Notes: generated by a model not told the origin, from the sequence alone. A DNA stretch of 64,000 nucleotides from JAHEME01 sp034435035 (GCA_034435035.1 DAOTXW010000041.1:1-64000), one strand, 5' to 3'; shown: positions 8,598 through 17,301, numbered from the stretch's first letter. Translations and numbers: made by a program.

Positions 8598-11436
8598 TCG
8601 ATCCGCTGCAGCTCCAGCCGGCAGCCCCCGCGCCGGGTTCATGCTGGCTGCCGCCCTGATAGTGCTGGCGGCGGCCAGCCTCCGGCTCGCTTGGCTCCCG
8701 TCCGTGCCACCCGGCCTGCACTTCGATGAGGCCGCCAACGGCGTGATCGCCCGCAACATCGCCTTCGGCGGCTATCGGCCCCTCTTCATCCCCGACTATA
8801 CCGGCAAGGAAGTGCTGTGGTTCTATGCCGCGGCGCTGATCATGCGCCTGATCGGCCCGGTGCCTTTTGCCCTGCGCCTCACCTCCGCAGGCTTCGGAGT
8901 CGCCGGTGTCGCTGTGGCTGGCTGGCTGGTGCGGCGGCTGTACGCCGATGACCCCCGCCGGGATGCGCTGGCCCTGCTGACTATGGCGATCCTCGCGGTG
9001 GCTTTCTGGCACAACATCATCAGCCGCTTCGCCGATCGGGCCATCACCCAGCCCCTGTTGCAGGCCCTCAGTCTGGGGTTGTTGTGGCGTGGCCTCCTCG
9101 ATCCCGGCGCGCCCCGGCATCTGTGGCGCATGGCGCTGGCCGGCGCCGTCACCGGGCTGGCTGCCTACACGTATCTGGCGGTGCGTCTGTTCCCGATCCC
9201 GCTGGCGCTGGCGCTCCTCACGCTGCTCATTGCTGACCGTGGCCGTCTCCGCCGGCTGCCGGGGCTGGCGATCTTTGTCCTGGCGGCCCTGGTCGTGATC
9301 GCGCCGCTGGGCGTCTACTTCTCACAGCGCCCGGAGGCGTTCACCACCCGGATCGGGCAGGTGGCCCCGACCTCGCTGGCGCAGGCCCTGATCGGCTGGC
9401 GGCTGGCGCTGCGGATGTTCTTCCTCTCCGGCGATCCCCTCATGCGTTTCAACCTGCCCGGCAGGCCGATCTATGGCCCGGTGCTCGCCGCCCTGATGCT
9501 GCTGGGGTTCGGCGTTGCCGTGCTCGAGGCGGCGCGGGCCGGGCGCGATCCCCTGCGTCGCGCCCGCGCCGCCCTCCTGATCGCCTGGCCGCTGGTGATG
9601 CTCGCGCCGACTGCCCTTGCCGTGGGCGGGATCACCCCCAGCAACCTCCGCGCCATCGGCCTTGCGCCCCTGATCGCCTTTTACCCGGCGCTCGGCCTCG
9701 CCGCGCTGTCCGGCTGGCTTCGGGGGAGGGGTGGGCGCTGGCCCCTGGCAGGCCGCGCCCTGATCCCGGCAGCCCTGGTCGCGGTTGCGCTGGGAGGTGG
9801 GGCGCAGACTTGGCTGGCTCTGCGGCGCTGGGGCGGCGAGCAGGCCCTCTACTACGATAACGACGGCCATGTCGCGGCTCTGGCCCGCTATCTGAACGAG
9901 TCGGCCCCGTCGGATGCAGCGATCGCGCTGGCCACGGCCCACTACCGGCATCCGACGCTCGCCTTCCTCATGCGCGGCGAGGAGCGGACGCGCTCGTTGT
10001 TCGGCGGCGAGGCGCTGGTGATCGCGCCGCAGGGGCGGTCGCTCGCGGCTTACACGCGCGACGCGGCCCCGCCGCTCGAATGGCAGGCATGGCTCGCCCC
10101 TTATCAGCTCGCCGCCCCGCCCGGCCCCGATGGCACCCCGGATTTCCTGGCCTACCTGCTCCCCGCCGATCTGGGCTTCGACCTGCCTCCGGCAGGGCCG
10201 GCTGACTTTGCCGGCGTGATCCGCCTCGAGGGCGCGCGCCTGTTCCCCGCTGTCTCCGGCGAGGCCGCCGCCCTCGATCTGGGCTGGCGCATCCTGGCCC
10301 CCGCCCCTCACCCGGACCTCGCCGTGGTCACCGAGGTCTGCGACCTCTACGGCTGGTGCTGGATCAAAGCCGCGCCCGATGGCTCGCTGGAACGGGGCCG
10401 CAGCAGCGCCTACAACTCGACGCAGTGGACGCCCGGCGAGCGCCTGCTGACCCACGTCGCCGTTCCCCTGCAGATCGGCATCCCCCCCGGCGAGTACACG
10501 GTGCGCGTCAGCCTGTATTCGGCACAGGCCGATGCCCGCCTGCCGCTGATCAGCCCCACCGGCGCGTTTGCTGGCCAGTATGCGGAGCTCGGCCCGCTGA
10601 CGATCGCGGCGGGTCCGGCTCCGTCGCCCGGCGATCTGGCCGCCCAGTACCGCCTCGACCGGCCCATCGACCGCACGCTGACCCTGGTGGGGTATGATCT
10701 GCCCGCTCAGTCGGCCCGCCCCGGCGAAGTCCTGCATCTGGCCCTGATCTGGCAGAGTGCGGGCCGGCAGAGGGCCGACCGCCCGGTGATCCTGACGCTC
10801 GGCGGCTCGCGGGTGCTGTACCGCGGCGATCCGGTGCATGGCAGCTATCCGTTCACCCGCTGGGCGCCGGGCGAGGGGGTCATCGATCGCTATGCCCCGC
10901 GCCTGCCCGTCGATCTGCCCCCCGGTGAGTATCCGCTCGCAGTCCAGTTAGGGGATTCGCCGCCCGTGCCGCTGGGAGTCATCGCCGTGCAGGAGGCCAG
11001 CCGCCGCCTGGATCCGCCGCCCATGACGGCGCTCGATCCCCTGCCGGTGCTCGGCGGGCAGATCGCCCTGCCGGGTTACACGCTCTCCGCCGCCTCCGTG
11101 GCCCCCGGCGAGACCCTGGACCTGACCCTGATCTGGCGGGCGGAGGCCCGCCCCGATGCCCCCTATACCGTCTTTGTGCACATCTTCGATGACCGCGGTA
11201 CCCTTACCCAGGATGACCGCCCGCCGGCGGTTGACGGCGTGCTCTATCCCACCGACCTGTGGATCCCGGGCGAGATCGTGGTGGATCGCCATACGCTGAC
11301 CATCCCGCCGGAGGCCGCGCCCGGCGACTACCGGCTGCGGGTGGGGCTGTATCTCCCCGAAAGCGGCCTGCGCCTGTCGGTGCCCGGCAGCCCGGAGGAT
11401 GCCGTCGTGCTGCCCCTGATCCTCACCATCCGCTGA
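8590..11436 (+). CDS. GT39-like membrane glycosyltransferase with C-terminal beta-sandwich repeats
   Basis: 948-residue polytopic membrane protein. The N-terminal half (about 15-415) is a dolichyl-phosphate-mannose mannosyltransferase-like (GT39/ArnT) core: HFDEAANGVIARNIAFGGYRP holds the acidic catalytic-type loop after the first membrane helix, and about ten hydrophobic helices follow. Such enzymes take sugar from a polyprenyl-phosphate donor and work on the outer face of the membrane. The C-terminal half (about 530-948) is soluble and contains at least three similar segments ending in GEYTVRVSLY, GEYPLAVQL and GDYRLRVGLYLPE, suggesting immunoglobulin-like repeats. The TTG at 8590 overlaps the previous stop and lacks a clear ribosome site; an ATG 17 codons later is an alternative. 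Acceptor unknown. Confidence 0.8.
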   Translation: MADRSAAAPAGSPRAGFMLAAALIVLAAASLRLAWLPSVPPGLHFDEAANGVIARNIAFGGYRPLFIPDYTGKEVLWFYAAALIMRLIGPVPFALRLTSAGFGVAGVAVAGWLVRRLYADDPRRDALALLTMAILAVAFWHNIISRFADRAITQPLLQALSLGLLWRGLLDPGAPRHLWRMALAGAVTGLAAYTYLAVRLFPIPLALALLTLLIADRGRLRRLPGLAIFVLAALVVIAPLGVYFSQRPEAFTTRIGQVAPTSLAQALIGWRLALRMFFLSGDPLMRFNLPGRPIYGPVLAALMLLGFGVAVLEAARAGRDPLRRARAALLIAWPLVMLAPTALAVGGITPSNLRAIGLAPLIAFYPALGLAALSGWLRGRGGRWPLAGRALIPAALVAVALGGGAQTWLALRRWGGEQALYYDNDGHVAALARYLNESAPSDAAIALATAHYRHPTLAFLMRGEERTRSLFGGEALVIAPQGRSLAAYTRDAAPPLEWQAWLAPYQLAAPPGPDGTPDFLAYLLPADLGFDLPPAGPADFAGVIRLEGARLFPAVSGEAAALDLGWRILAPAPHPDLAVVTEVCDLYGWCWIKAAPDGSLERGRSSAYNSTQWTPGERLLTHVAVPLQIGIPPGEYTVRVSLYSAQADARLPLISPTGAFAGQYAELGPLTIAAGPAPSPGDLAAQYRLDRPIDRTLTLVGYDLPAQSARPGEVLHLALIWQSAGRQRADRPVILTLGGSRVLYRGDPVHGSYPFTRWAPGEGVIDRYAPRLPVDLPPGEYPLAVQLGDSPPVPLGVIAVQEASRRLDPPPMTALDPLPVLGGQIALPGYTLSAASVAPGETLDLTLIWRAEARPDAPYTVFVHIFDDRGTLTQDDRPPAVDGVLYPTDLWIPGEIVVDRHTLTIPPEAAPGDYRLRVGLYLPESGLRLSVPGSPEDAVVLPLILTIR

Positions 11437-11445
11437 GAGGGCCTT

Positions 11446-13047
11446 ATGCCGATCACTCTGCTGAACTGGCTGCTCGCGCTGTCGCCGGTGCTGATCATCC
11501 TGGTGCTGATGCTCGGCCTGCGCTGGGGCGGCAGCCGGGCCGGCGCCGCCGGCTGGTTCCTGTCCATTCTCATCGCCGTGCTGCGCTTCGGCGCGACCCC
11601 GCTCCTGGTGGGCTACACCCAGGCCAAGGCTGTCCTCCTGACGCTGGACGTGCTTTTCATCATCTGGACCGCCCTTCTGCTGTACCACACCGCCGACGAA
11701 GCCGGCGCGGTGCGCATCATCGGCCAGCGCCTGCCCGCCCTCACCGCCGACCGCATGATGCACGGCCTGCTGCTGGGCTGGCTGTTCGCGTCCTTCCTGC
11801 AGGGGATGGGCGGCTTCGGCGTCCCGGTGGCGGTGGCTGCGCCGCTGCTGGTGGGCCTCGGTTTCACCCCGGTGCAGGCGGTCATCATGGCCTGCCTGGG
11901 GCACGGCTGGGCCGTCAACTTCGGCTCGCTCGCCACCTCTTTCAACACCCTGATGGCCGTCACCGGCCTCCCCGGTGAAATCCTCGCCCCCGAAGCCGCG
12001 TTCCTCCTGGGGGTGGCCTGCTTCGCCTGCGGGGCGCTGGTCGCGCTCGTCGGCAGCGGCTGGAAGGGTATGCTGCGCGGCCTGCCCGCGGTCGCCGTCC
12101 TCAGCGCGGTGATGGGCACGGTGCAGTATCTGCTCGCCACCAATGGCCTGTGGACCCTGGGAGCGACCGGCGCCTCGCTGGTCGGCATCCTGGTCGGCAT
12201 CCCGCTCACCCGCCTGCCGATGTACCGCAGCGCCCATGACGGCGAGCACGCGCTCAGCGCGCCTGCCGCATCAGCCGCCGCCCCGGCCGCCGATCCCCCG
12301 GAACCGGACGGCCCCCGCCGTTCGCTCGCCGTCTCGCTGTCGGCCTACGCAGTGCTGGTCGCGCTGGCCTTCGCCCTGGGCCTGATCAAACCGGTGGCCG
12401 CCCTGCTGGATACCGTGCAGATCAACCTGAGCTTCCCCGCCCTCGCCACGCCCTACTGGTCCACGCCCGCCGGCCAGGGCCGCTCCATCAGCCTGTTCGG
12501 CCACACCGGCTCCACCCTGCTCTACGCCTCGATCATCGCCTACCTGATCTACTGGCGGGCGGGCTACTATCGTCCCGGCGCCGCCGGACGCATCCTGTCG
12601 CGGGTGGTGCACGGCGCGGTCAATTCCAGCCTGGGCATTGCGGCTATGGTCGGCATGGCCGTCATCATGTCTCACACGGGCATGACCAACCTCCTCGCGC
12701 AGGGTCTCAGCCAGAGCGTCGGCCGGGCCGCCTATCCGGTCGTTGCGCCCTTCATCGGCGCGCTCGGAGCCTTCATCACCGGCAGCAACAACAATTCCAA
12801 TGTCCTGTTCGGGGCGCTCCAGCAGCAGACGGCTAACCTGCTGGGGCTGAGTGTCACGCTGATCCTCGCCGCCCAGACCGCCGGCGGATCGCTCGGCAGC
12901 GTCCTGGCTCCCGCCAAGGTGATCGTCGGCTGCAGCACGGTCGGCCTGGGCGACCGCGAGGGCGTCGTGCTGGGGAAGATGATGATCTACGGGTTGATCC
13001 CGGTGGCCCTCGTCGGGCTGCTCACCCTGGCGCTGGCCGCCCGCTGA
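11446..13047 (+). CDS. lctP: L-lactate permease family transporter
   Basis: 533-residue integral membrane protein of the LctP (TC 2.A.14) family, which imports L-lactate, D-lactate or glycolate with protons. About 13 hydrophobic segments are visible. Family signatures include FASFLQGMGGFGVPVAVAAP, CLGHGWAVNFGSLATSF, FGHTGSTLLYAS, and FITGSNNNSNVLFGALQQQT near the C-terminus. It starts nine bases after the upstream gene, with GAGAGGG just before the ATG. The last 61 bases overlap the tail of the convergent gene on the other strand. A 2-hydroxyacid dehydrogenase lies about 1.5 kb away, though in the opposite orientation. Confidence 0.93.
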   Translation: MPITLLNWLLALSPVLIILVLMLGLRWGGSRAGAAGWFLSILIAVLRFGATPLLVGYTQAKAVLLTLDVLFIIWTALLLYHTADEAGAVRIIGQRLPALTADRMMHGLLLGWLFASFLQGMGGFGVPVAVAAPLLVGLGFTPVQAVIMACLGHGWAVNFGSLATSFNTLMAVTGLPGEILAPEAAFLLGVACFACGALVALVGSGWKGMLRGLPAVAVLSAVMGTVQYLLATNGLWTLGATGASLVGILVGIPLTRLPMYRSAHDGEHALSAPAASAAAPAADPPEPDGPRRSLAVSLSAYAVLVALAFALGLIKPVAALLDTVQINLSFPALATPYWSTPAGQGRSISLFGHTGSTLLYASIIAYLIYWRAGYYRPGAAGRILSRVVHGAVNSSLGIAAMVGMAVIMSHTGMTNLLAQGLSQSVGRAAYPVVAPFIGALGAFITGSNNNSNVLFGALQQQTANLLGLSVTLILAAQTAGGSLGSVLAPAKVIVGCSTVGLGDREGVVLGKMMIYGLIPVALVGLLTLALAAR

Positions 13048-14345
13048 GGCCGCCGCAGTCCGGCAGCCCCGTAGATCGCCAGGATGGCGATCGGCGCGGT
13101 GATGCTCGTGCGCATCCGCGTGTCCATCGCTGAGGTCTGCGCGGCCAGCGTCAGCCCGCTGATGTACAGGATCGGGATCGCGGTCATCGCCAGCAGCAGC
13201 CAGTCCCGCTGCCGGATGGCCCGCGCCGCGCCCGCCAGCATCAGGCCGTACAGCGCCGCATGATAGGCCAGCTCCACCGGTCTGAACCAGCCCGGCAGCC
13301 CGTCGGTGATCGCCAGCATCCGCCAGGCCCCGATCGCCGTCCCGGCCAGCGCGGCAGGCCAGTACCGGAGCAGTTTTTCGCGGGCCATGCGTCCCATCTC
13401 GTGGTAGGCCTTCGGCGTGGGTGCGACCAGAAAATCCCAGAACCGGTCGCGGTCCACCCCGGCCAGTGCCTCCTGGTTGCCCGTGCGCCGGTACAGTTCG
13501 CGCACGTACTCTGTCTGCAGCGTGTCCAGCTCGGCCCCCGTGGCCAGGTGCTCGGCGGACAGCGCCCGCAGGAACAGCAGGCTGAAGTGGCTCTGCAGCG
13601 AATAGGTGAACACGCCGTGGTAGATCAGGTTCCGGGTGCTCCAGCCGCAGTAAACCGCCAGCCCGGCGGCCGCCAGCGCCAGCGCCGGCCGCTGCCAGCG
13701 CCGCAGCGTCGGGATCAGCATCAGCGGCGCGGCCAGCCACAGATAGATGGCGGTCGGGCGTGTCAGCATCGCCAGCGCCATCCACAGCACGCTCAGCGCC
13801 AGGTCGCGCTGCCGTTCGCCCTGAATGTAGCGTGTCAGCGCCAGCAGGAATGCCGTCATCAGCAGGGCGAACAGCGCATCGGCCAGCAGCGCGGCGCTCG
13901 CCGAGACCGAGGCCGGGTCCACCGCCAGGATCACCCCGGCCAGCAGGGCGCATCGTTCGCCGCGTTCTGGCTCCGCCGGGATCAGCAGGCGGCGGGCCAG
14001 CAGATAGCCCGCCAGCGCCGCCAGCGCCCCGAAGACGGCCTGCAGGATCGCCGCTTCCAGCCGATCCCCACCCAGCCGGCTCACCAGCGCCACGGTCAGC
14101 GGGAACAGCGGCGGACGGGCGCCCATCAGCCAGTAGGAGAGGTCGCCGTGCCGCGCCAGGTGCCGCGCCATGCCCAGCCACCCGGCCACGTCGCTGCCGC
14201 CTAGGCGGTTCAGCGGCGTTTCGAGTACGATCAGCCGGTACGCCAGCAGCGCGCCCCGCGCCGCCAGCGCCGCCCCCATGACGACGCCGGCGTGCAGCGT
14301 GGCCCGCTGCCGTGAACGGGATAGCCCAGTGGAAGGATCGATCAT
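12987..14345 (-). CDS. GT39-like membrane glycosyltransferase
   Basis: About 452 residues with ten or so membrane helices. The acidic loop after helix 1 reads LNRLGGSDVAGWLGMARHLARHGDLSYWLMGARPPLFPL, in parts like the catalytic loop of GT39/PMT-type mannosyltransferases (G-S-D then R-P-P-L-F-P). It therefore probably transfers a sugar from a polyprenyl-phosphate donor, as an envelope enzyme. Its 3' end overlaps lctP tail to tail by 61 bases. The ATG at 14345 shares bases with the ATG of the divergent small gene; a downstream ATG at 14279 would start inside the first helix, so I keep 14345. No good ribosome site is visible for either. Acceptor unknown. Confidence 0.75.
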   Translation of the reverse strand: MIDPSTGLSRSRQRATLHAGVVMGAALAARGALLAYRLIVLETPLNRLGGSDVAGWLGMARHLARHGDLSYWLMGARPPLFPLTVALVSRLGGDRLEAAILQAVFGALAALAGYLLARRLLIPAEPERGERCALLAGVILAVDPASVSASAALLADALFALLMTAFLLALTRYIQGERQRDLALSVLWMALAMLTRPTAIYLWLAAPLMLIPTLRRWQRPALALAAAGLAVYCGWSTRNLIYHGVFTYSLQSHFSLLFLRALSAEHLATGAELDTLQTEYVRELYRRTGNQEALAGVDRDRFWDFLVAPTPKAYHEMGRMAREKLLRYWPAALAGTAIGAWRMLAITDGLPGWFRPVELAYHAALYGLMLAGAARAIRQRDWLLLAMTAIPILYISGLTLAAQTSAMDTRMRTSITAPIAILAIYGAAGLRRPQRAASARVSSPTRATGINP

Positions 14346-14553
14346 GAGCACTCAGCAGGAACAATCGAAGCCCGCCGGCCTGGCCGCCTGGCGTAAGCGC
14401 CACCGGTTCGCCATTCAGTCGGGTGTGCTGGCGGCGTCGCTGGCGCTGCCTTTCGCGCTCTACGCCGCGCTCCAGGCTGGCCGCCCGGCGCTCGCCGCCG
14501 TTCTGTTTGGAGTCCTGGCGCTGGCCATGGCCGTGGCCGCCTGGGCCGGTTAA
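14344..14553 (+). CDS. Small membrane protein, function unknown
   Basis: 69 residues: a polar N-terminus (about 1-22), then two hydrophobic helices (about 25-43 and 47-67). I do not recognise a family. The ATG is preceded by GGAAGG with a seven-base spacing, the best ribosome site in this neighbourhood, and codon use is like that of its neighbours. Its start codon overlaps that of the divergent GT39-like gene within a TCATGA palindrome, and its TAA stop overlaps the stop of the convergent dehydrogenase within TTAA. It is thus packed between two minus-strand genes with no spare bases. It may be a real small gene or a well-disguised antisense frame. Confidence 0.5.
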   Translation: MSTQQEQSKPAGLAAWRKRHRFAIQSGVLAASLALPFALYAALQAGRPALAAVLFGVLALAMAVAAWAG

Positions 14554-15542
14554 GCCGCCCCGCGATCGGCGGCTTCCGGGTTGACGCAGTGCGGCAGTCG
14601 CCGCCCGGCCAGCCCGGCCAGCAGGTTCTCGGCGGCCATCTGCATCATCCGGGTGCGTGTCGCCACGCTGGCCGATCCGATGTGCGGCAGCACCACCACG
14701 TTCGGCATCCCCGCCAGTGGGTGATCCGCCGGCAGCGGCTCCGGCGTTGTCACGTCCAGCCCCGCCCCTGCGATCACCCCGCTGCGCAGTGCCTCCACCA
14801 GCGCCGCCTGATCGACGATCGGCCCGCGTGCCGTGTTGATCAGGATCGCCGTCGGCTTCATGCGTCGCAGCGCCGCCGCATCGATCAGCCCGCGCGTGGA
14901 ATCCATCAGCGGGCAGTGGATCGTCACGAAGTCGCTGGCCGCCAGCAGCTCCGCCAGACTCACGTAGCGGGCCCCCAGCTCCTCGGCCTCGCCATCCGGC
15001 TCCGGCTGGGTGTACAGCAGCCGGCAGTCGAAGCCGCGCAGCCGCCGCGCTACCGCCTTCCCGATCCGCCCCAGCCCGATGATCCCCACGGTGCTCCCGC
15101 TGACATCGCGCCCGGCCAGCTCCAGCGGGCGCCACGTCTGCCAGCGCCCTGCCCGCACAGAGTCCGCCGCTTCTAGCAGCCGGCGGGCCGTCGCCAGCAG
15201 CAGCGCCACCGCCAGATCGGCGGTCGTGTCGGTCAGCACGCCCGGCGTATGCCCCACCGGGACCCCGCGCGCCGTGCAGGCCGCCACGTCGATGTTATCC
15301 ACGCCAACCGCCATCTGGCTGACCACCCGCAGCGTCGGCCCGGCTGCTTCCAGCACCGCCGTGTCGATCCGGTCGGTCAGCAGGCAGTACAGCCCCGCGC
15401 AGCCCTGTATCTGGTCCAGCAGCGCCTCCCGTGGGATGGGATCATCGCTCTCCCACACCCGCACCGTCGCGGCGGCGCGGATCGGCTCCAGGATGGCCTC
15501 AGGCAGGGCACGGGTGACCAGGACCGTCGGGGGGGCGTTCAT
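14550..15542 (-). CDS. D-isomer-specific 2-hydroxyacid dehydrogenase
   Basis: 330-residue NAD(P)-dependent dehydrogenase that interconverts 2-oxoacids and D-2-hydroxyacids. The dinucleotide-binding site is GIIGLGRIGKAVARRL (about 154-169). The catalytic triad is visible as Arg in INTARGPIVDQ, Glu in TTPEPLPADHPL and His in LPHIGSAS. The AVGVDNIDVAACTARGVPV segment is typical of the glyoxylate/hydroxypyruvate reductase branch, which I favour over phosphoglycerate dehydrogenase (no regulatory ACT domain). The ATG at 15542 has a TATAAT just eight bases upstream and no ribosome site, so its mRNA may be leaderless. Confidence 0.92.
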   Translation of the reverse strand: MNAPPTVLVTRALPEAILEPIRAAATVRVWESDDPIPREALLDQIQGCAGLYCLLTDRIDTAVLEAAGPTLRVVSQMAVGVDNIDVAACTARGVPVGHTPGVLTDTTADLAVALLLATARRLLEAADSVRAGRWQTWRPLELAGRDVSGSTVGIIGLGRIGKAVARRLRGFDCRLLYTQPEPDGEAEELGARYVSLAELLAASDFVTIHCPLMDSTRGLIDAAALRRMKPTAILINTARGPIVDQAALVEALRSGVIAGAGLDVTTPEPLPADHPLAGMPNVVVLPHIGSASVATRTRMMQMAAENLLAGLAGRRLPHCVNPEAADRGAA

Positions 15543-15550
15543 AGCCGCCT

Positions 15551-15556
15551 ATTATA
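15551..15556 (-). promoter_or_regulatory. -10 element close to the dehydrogenase start
   Basis: A perfect TATAAT on the minus strand ends eight bases before the ATG at 15542. Transcription starting about seven bases downstream would leave an RNA with almost no leader. The -35 position reads only GAGGTA, so this promoter is supported mainly by the -10 hexamer. Confidence 0.4.
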
Positions 15557-15575
15557 CCGGGTTCCCCCGCGCTTA

Positions 15576-15670
15576 CCTCTCTGCCTGCCGGCTCCCTCCC
15601 CCTCCCTGCCCGCTGGCTTCCTCCCCTCTCAGCTTGCGGAGAGGGGAGGGCCAGGGAGGGGGTGAGGTCC
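15576..15670. repeat. Dispersed GC-rich palindromic repeat, copy A
   Basis: Consists of two to three pyrimidine-rich units of about 25 bases (consensus CCGGCTCCCTCCCCCTC) followed by a foldback CCCCTCTC-N4-GCGGAGAGGGG and a closing GGGGGTGAGGTCC. The same arrangement, with more units, recurs at 17385-17516. Such non-coding elements are scattered in many copies through some GC-rich bacterial genomes; here it fills the gap after the DUF5667 gene. Confidence 0.8.
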
Positions 15671-15673
15671 ACT

Positions 15674-16738
15674 CTAATCGTCCGATCCGCCCTTCCCCCC
15701 GCCGTTATTACCGCCGTTGCCGCCGCTGCCCTGCCCGCCGGGGGCGCCCGGTGATTCGGGGGGCGGCCCGCCGGCGGTTCCGCCGGGCTCATCGGTGGGC
15801 GCCGGCGTGGCGGTCGCCGTGCCGGCCTGGTGGCGATTCTGGTTCTGGTTCTGGTTCTGGTTCTGCTGACCCGTGGGCATGGGCGTGCAGGTGATCGACC
15901 CCGGCTCGCACCCCTGCCGTTGCGCCTGGGTGCGCTCCTGCTCCCGCTGCGGCTCGGTCAGCGCCGGTGCTGTAGCGGTTGGCTCGATCGGCGGCTCCTC
16001 CCCCGGCACGGGCGCCTCAGTCGGCCAGCCTGCCCCGTTGCGCTCGCGCTCAACCTGCCCCTGGCCCTGATCCGCGCCGACCTGCGCCCGTACCCGCGCC
16101 TGCTCCATGATAGCCGCGCTGTCAGTCAGGCCCAGCCCCTGCATGGTTGCAGCCTGCTGCTGGATCTGCTGCGCCAGCCGGGTCATGTACTGCGCCTGCT
16201 CCTGGCTGCGCAGCCGGGTAGCCAGTTGCAGGCAGGTGTTCAGCTGCGTCCGCAGCCGCTCCTGATCCGCCGGGGTCGGTGGGGCGCCGGCCCGCGCCAG
16301 CGCGATGATCTCGTCGGCGCGCTCGCCGGCGGCCCGCAGGCTGATCTGCGCCCGCGCTTCCGGCGTGGCGGCCAGCGAGAGCCGCGCCTGCTCCAGCCCC
16401 AGATCCAGTGCATACAATGGCTGCCCCGGCAGGCTGGCGTCTGCTGCCAGCGCTGTGCCGGTCGTTGCCCCTGCCAGCAGGAGCAGGATAAGCGCCGCTT
16501 TGGCCATGATCATCATCGGTGAACCCTCCGTTCTGCGCGCAAATGCGCCGGAAATCCACCCTTTATGACGCACAACCGCCGCAGCGGATACGGCCTGCTC
16601 TGCCCGCAGGGACCGGGCGCGCGTCAGCAGCGCCTGTCGGGCGTCGGCCATCCGGGAGGGTACAGGGTCAGGAACCTGGCGCAGGGCGCTCATGGCTTCC
16701 TCCAGATCAACAGGCAGGCTATCCTCGGGTGCTTTCAC
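15674..16738 (-). CDS. DUF5667-containing membrane protein, probable partner of the ECF sigma factor
   Basis: 354 residues. A cytoplasmic N-terminus (about 1-72) is followed by one membrane helix (MAKAALILLLLAGATTGTAL, about 78-97), then the DUF5667 signature SLPGQPLYALDLGLEQARLS and helical Gln-rich sequence, and finally a low-complexity tail of (QN) pairs, Pro/Thr and Gly. The GTG start overlaps the sigma factor stop by four bases (GTGA). The sigma-then-single-pass-protein order suggests an anti-sigma factor or envelope sensor; this is inference, since no zinc anti-sigma motif is visible. The (QN) tract comes from a hexanucleotide repeat at 15836-15868. Confidence 0.75.
   Translation of the reverse strand: MKAPEDSLPVDLEEAMSALRQVPDPVPSRMADARQALLTRARSLRAEQAVSAAAVVRHKGWISGAFARRTEGSPMMIMAKAALILLLLAGATTGTALAADASLPGQPLYALDLGLEQARLSLAATPEARAQISLRAAGERADEIIALARAGAPPTPADQERLRTQLNTCLQLATRLRSQEQAQYMTRLAQQIQQQAATMQGLGLTDSAAIMEQARVRAQVGADQGQGQVERERNGAGWPTEAPVPGEEPPIEPTATAPALTEPQREQERTQAQRQGCEPGSITCTPMPTGQQNQNQNQNQNRHQAGTATATPAPTDEPGGTAGGPPPESPGAPGGQGSGGNGGNNGGGKGGSDD
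15836..15868. repeat. Hexanucleotide microsatellite coding for (Gln-Asn)n
   Basis: About five copies of GGTTCT in tandem within the DUF5667 gene. Unit loss or gain would change the number of Gln-Asn pairs without shifting the frame. Confidence 0.9.
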
Positions 16739-17301
16739 AGGGCTCTCTCCTCTGCCGCAGGGCTGGGGGTTCCGATCAGGGCGCGGCGCAGGGCCGACAG
16801 CGCGCGGTGCTGCAGCGCCTTGACGGCCCCCACCGGCAGCCCGATCGCCTGCGCAACCTCCCCGTTATCCAGCCCTTCCACATATTTCAGCATGATCACG
16901 AGCCGCTGGCGCGGGGTGAGCTGCTTCAGTGCTGCCCGGGCCTGCCGCGCCAGCAGGTTGATCTCGGCGGCTTCTTCTGGCTCCCCCGGGTCTGCAGCCA
17001 GCGCTTCGGTCAGCAGCTGATGCTGCCGGTAGCGCCCTCGCCGCGCTTCGTCCACGATGAGGTTGTGAGCCACCTTGAAGAGCCACGCTTTCAGGTATTG
17101 GCGCGGGCCCCGGCCTTCATGCAGTGCCGTCAGCAGCCGCTGGAACACCTCGCCTGTCAGGTCCTGCGCCGTCTCCACGTGCTCCACATGCTGGTACAGG
17201 TAGCGGTACAGCGGCAGGTAGTACTGGTCAAATAGATCGGCCAGCGCCTCCTCTTCCAGCCTGCGTGCTCGTTCCAGCAGGTCCTCCTCCGGGACGCTCA
17301 C
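16735..17301 (-). CDS. ECF-type RNA polymerase sigma factor
   Basis: 188-residue sigma-70 family protein with only regions 2 and 4. Region 2 (about 20-95) contains LADLFDQYYLPLYRYLYQHV and YLKAWLFKVAHNLIVDEARR (core binding and -10 recognition). Region 4 (about 125-180) has LTPRQRLVIMLKYVEGLDNGEVAQAIG followed by the recognition helix VGAVKALQHRALSALRR. The start is GTG at 17301 with AAGGAG five bases upstream. The stop overlaps the DUF5667 gene, so the two are co-translated. By analogy with other sigma/membrane-partner pairs it should respond to an envelope signal; target promoters are unknown. Confidence 0.92.
   Translation of the reverse strand: MSVPEEDLLERARRLEEEALADLFDQYYLPLYRYLYQHVEHVETAQDLTGEVFQRLLTALHEGRGPRQYLKAWLFKVAHNLIVDEARRGRYRQHQLLTEALAADPGEPEEAAEINLLARQARAALKQLTPRQRLVIMLKYVEGLDNGEVAQAIGLPVGAVKALQHRALSALRRALIGTPSPAAEERAL

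Noticed and set aside
12271..15135. Very long minus-strand open frame (954 codons) spanning lctP, the GT39-like gene and the dehydrogenase
   Set aside because: The translation is low-complexity Gly/Ala/Arg, typical of an antisense frame in GC-rich DNA, and it conflicts with three well-supported genes.
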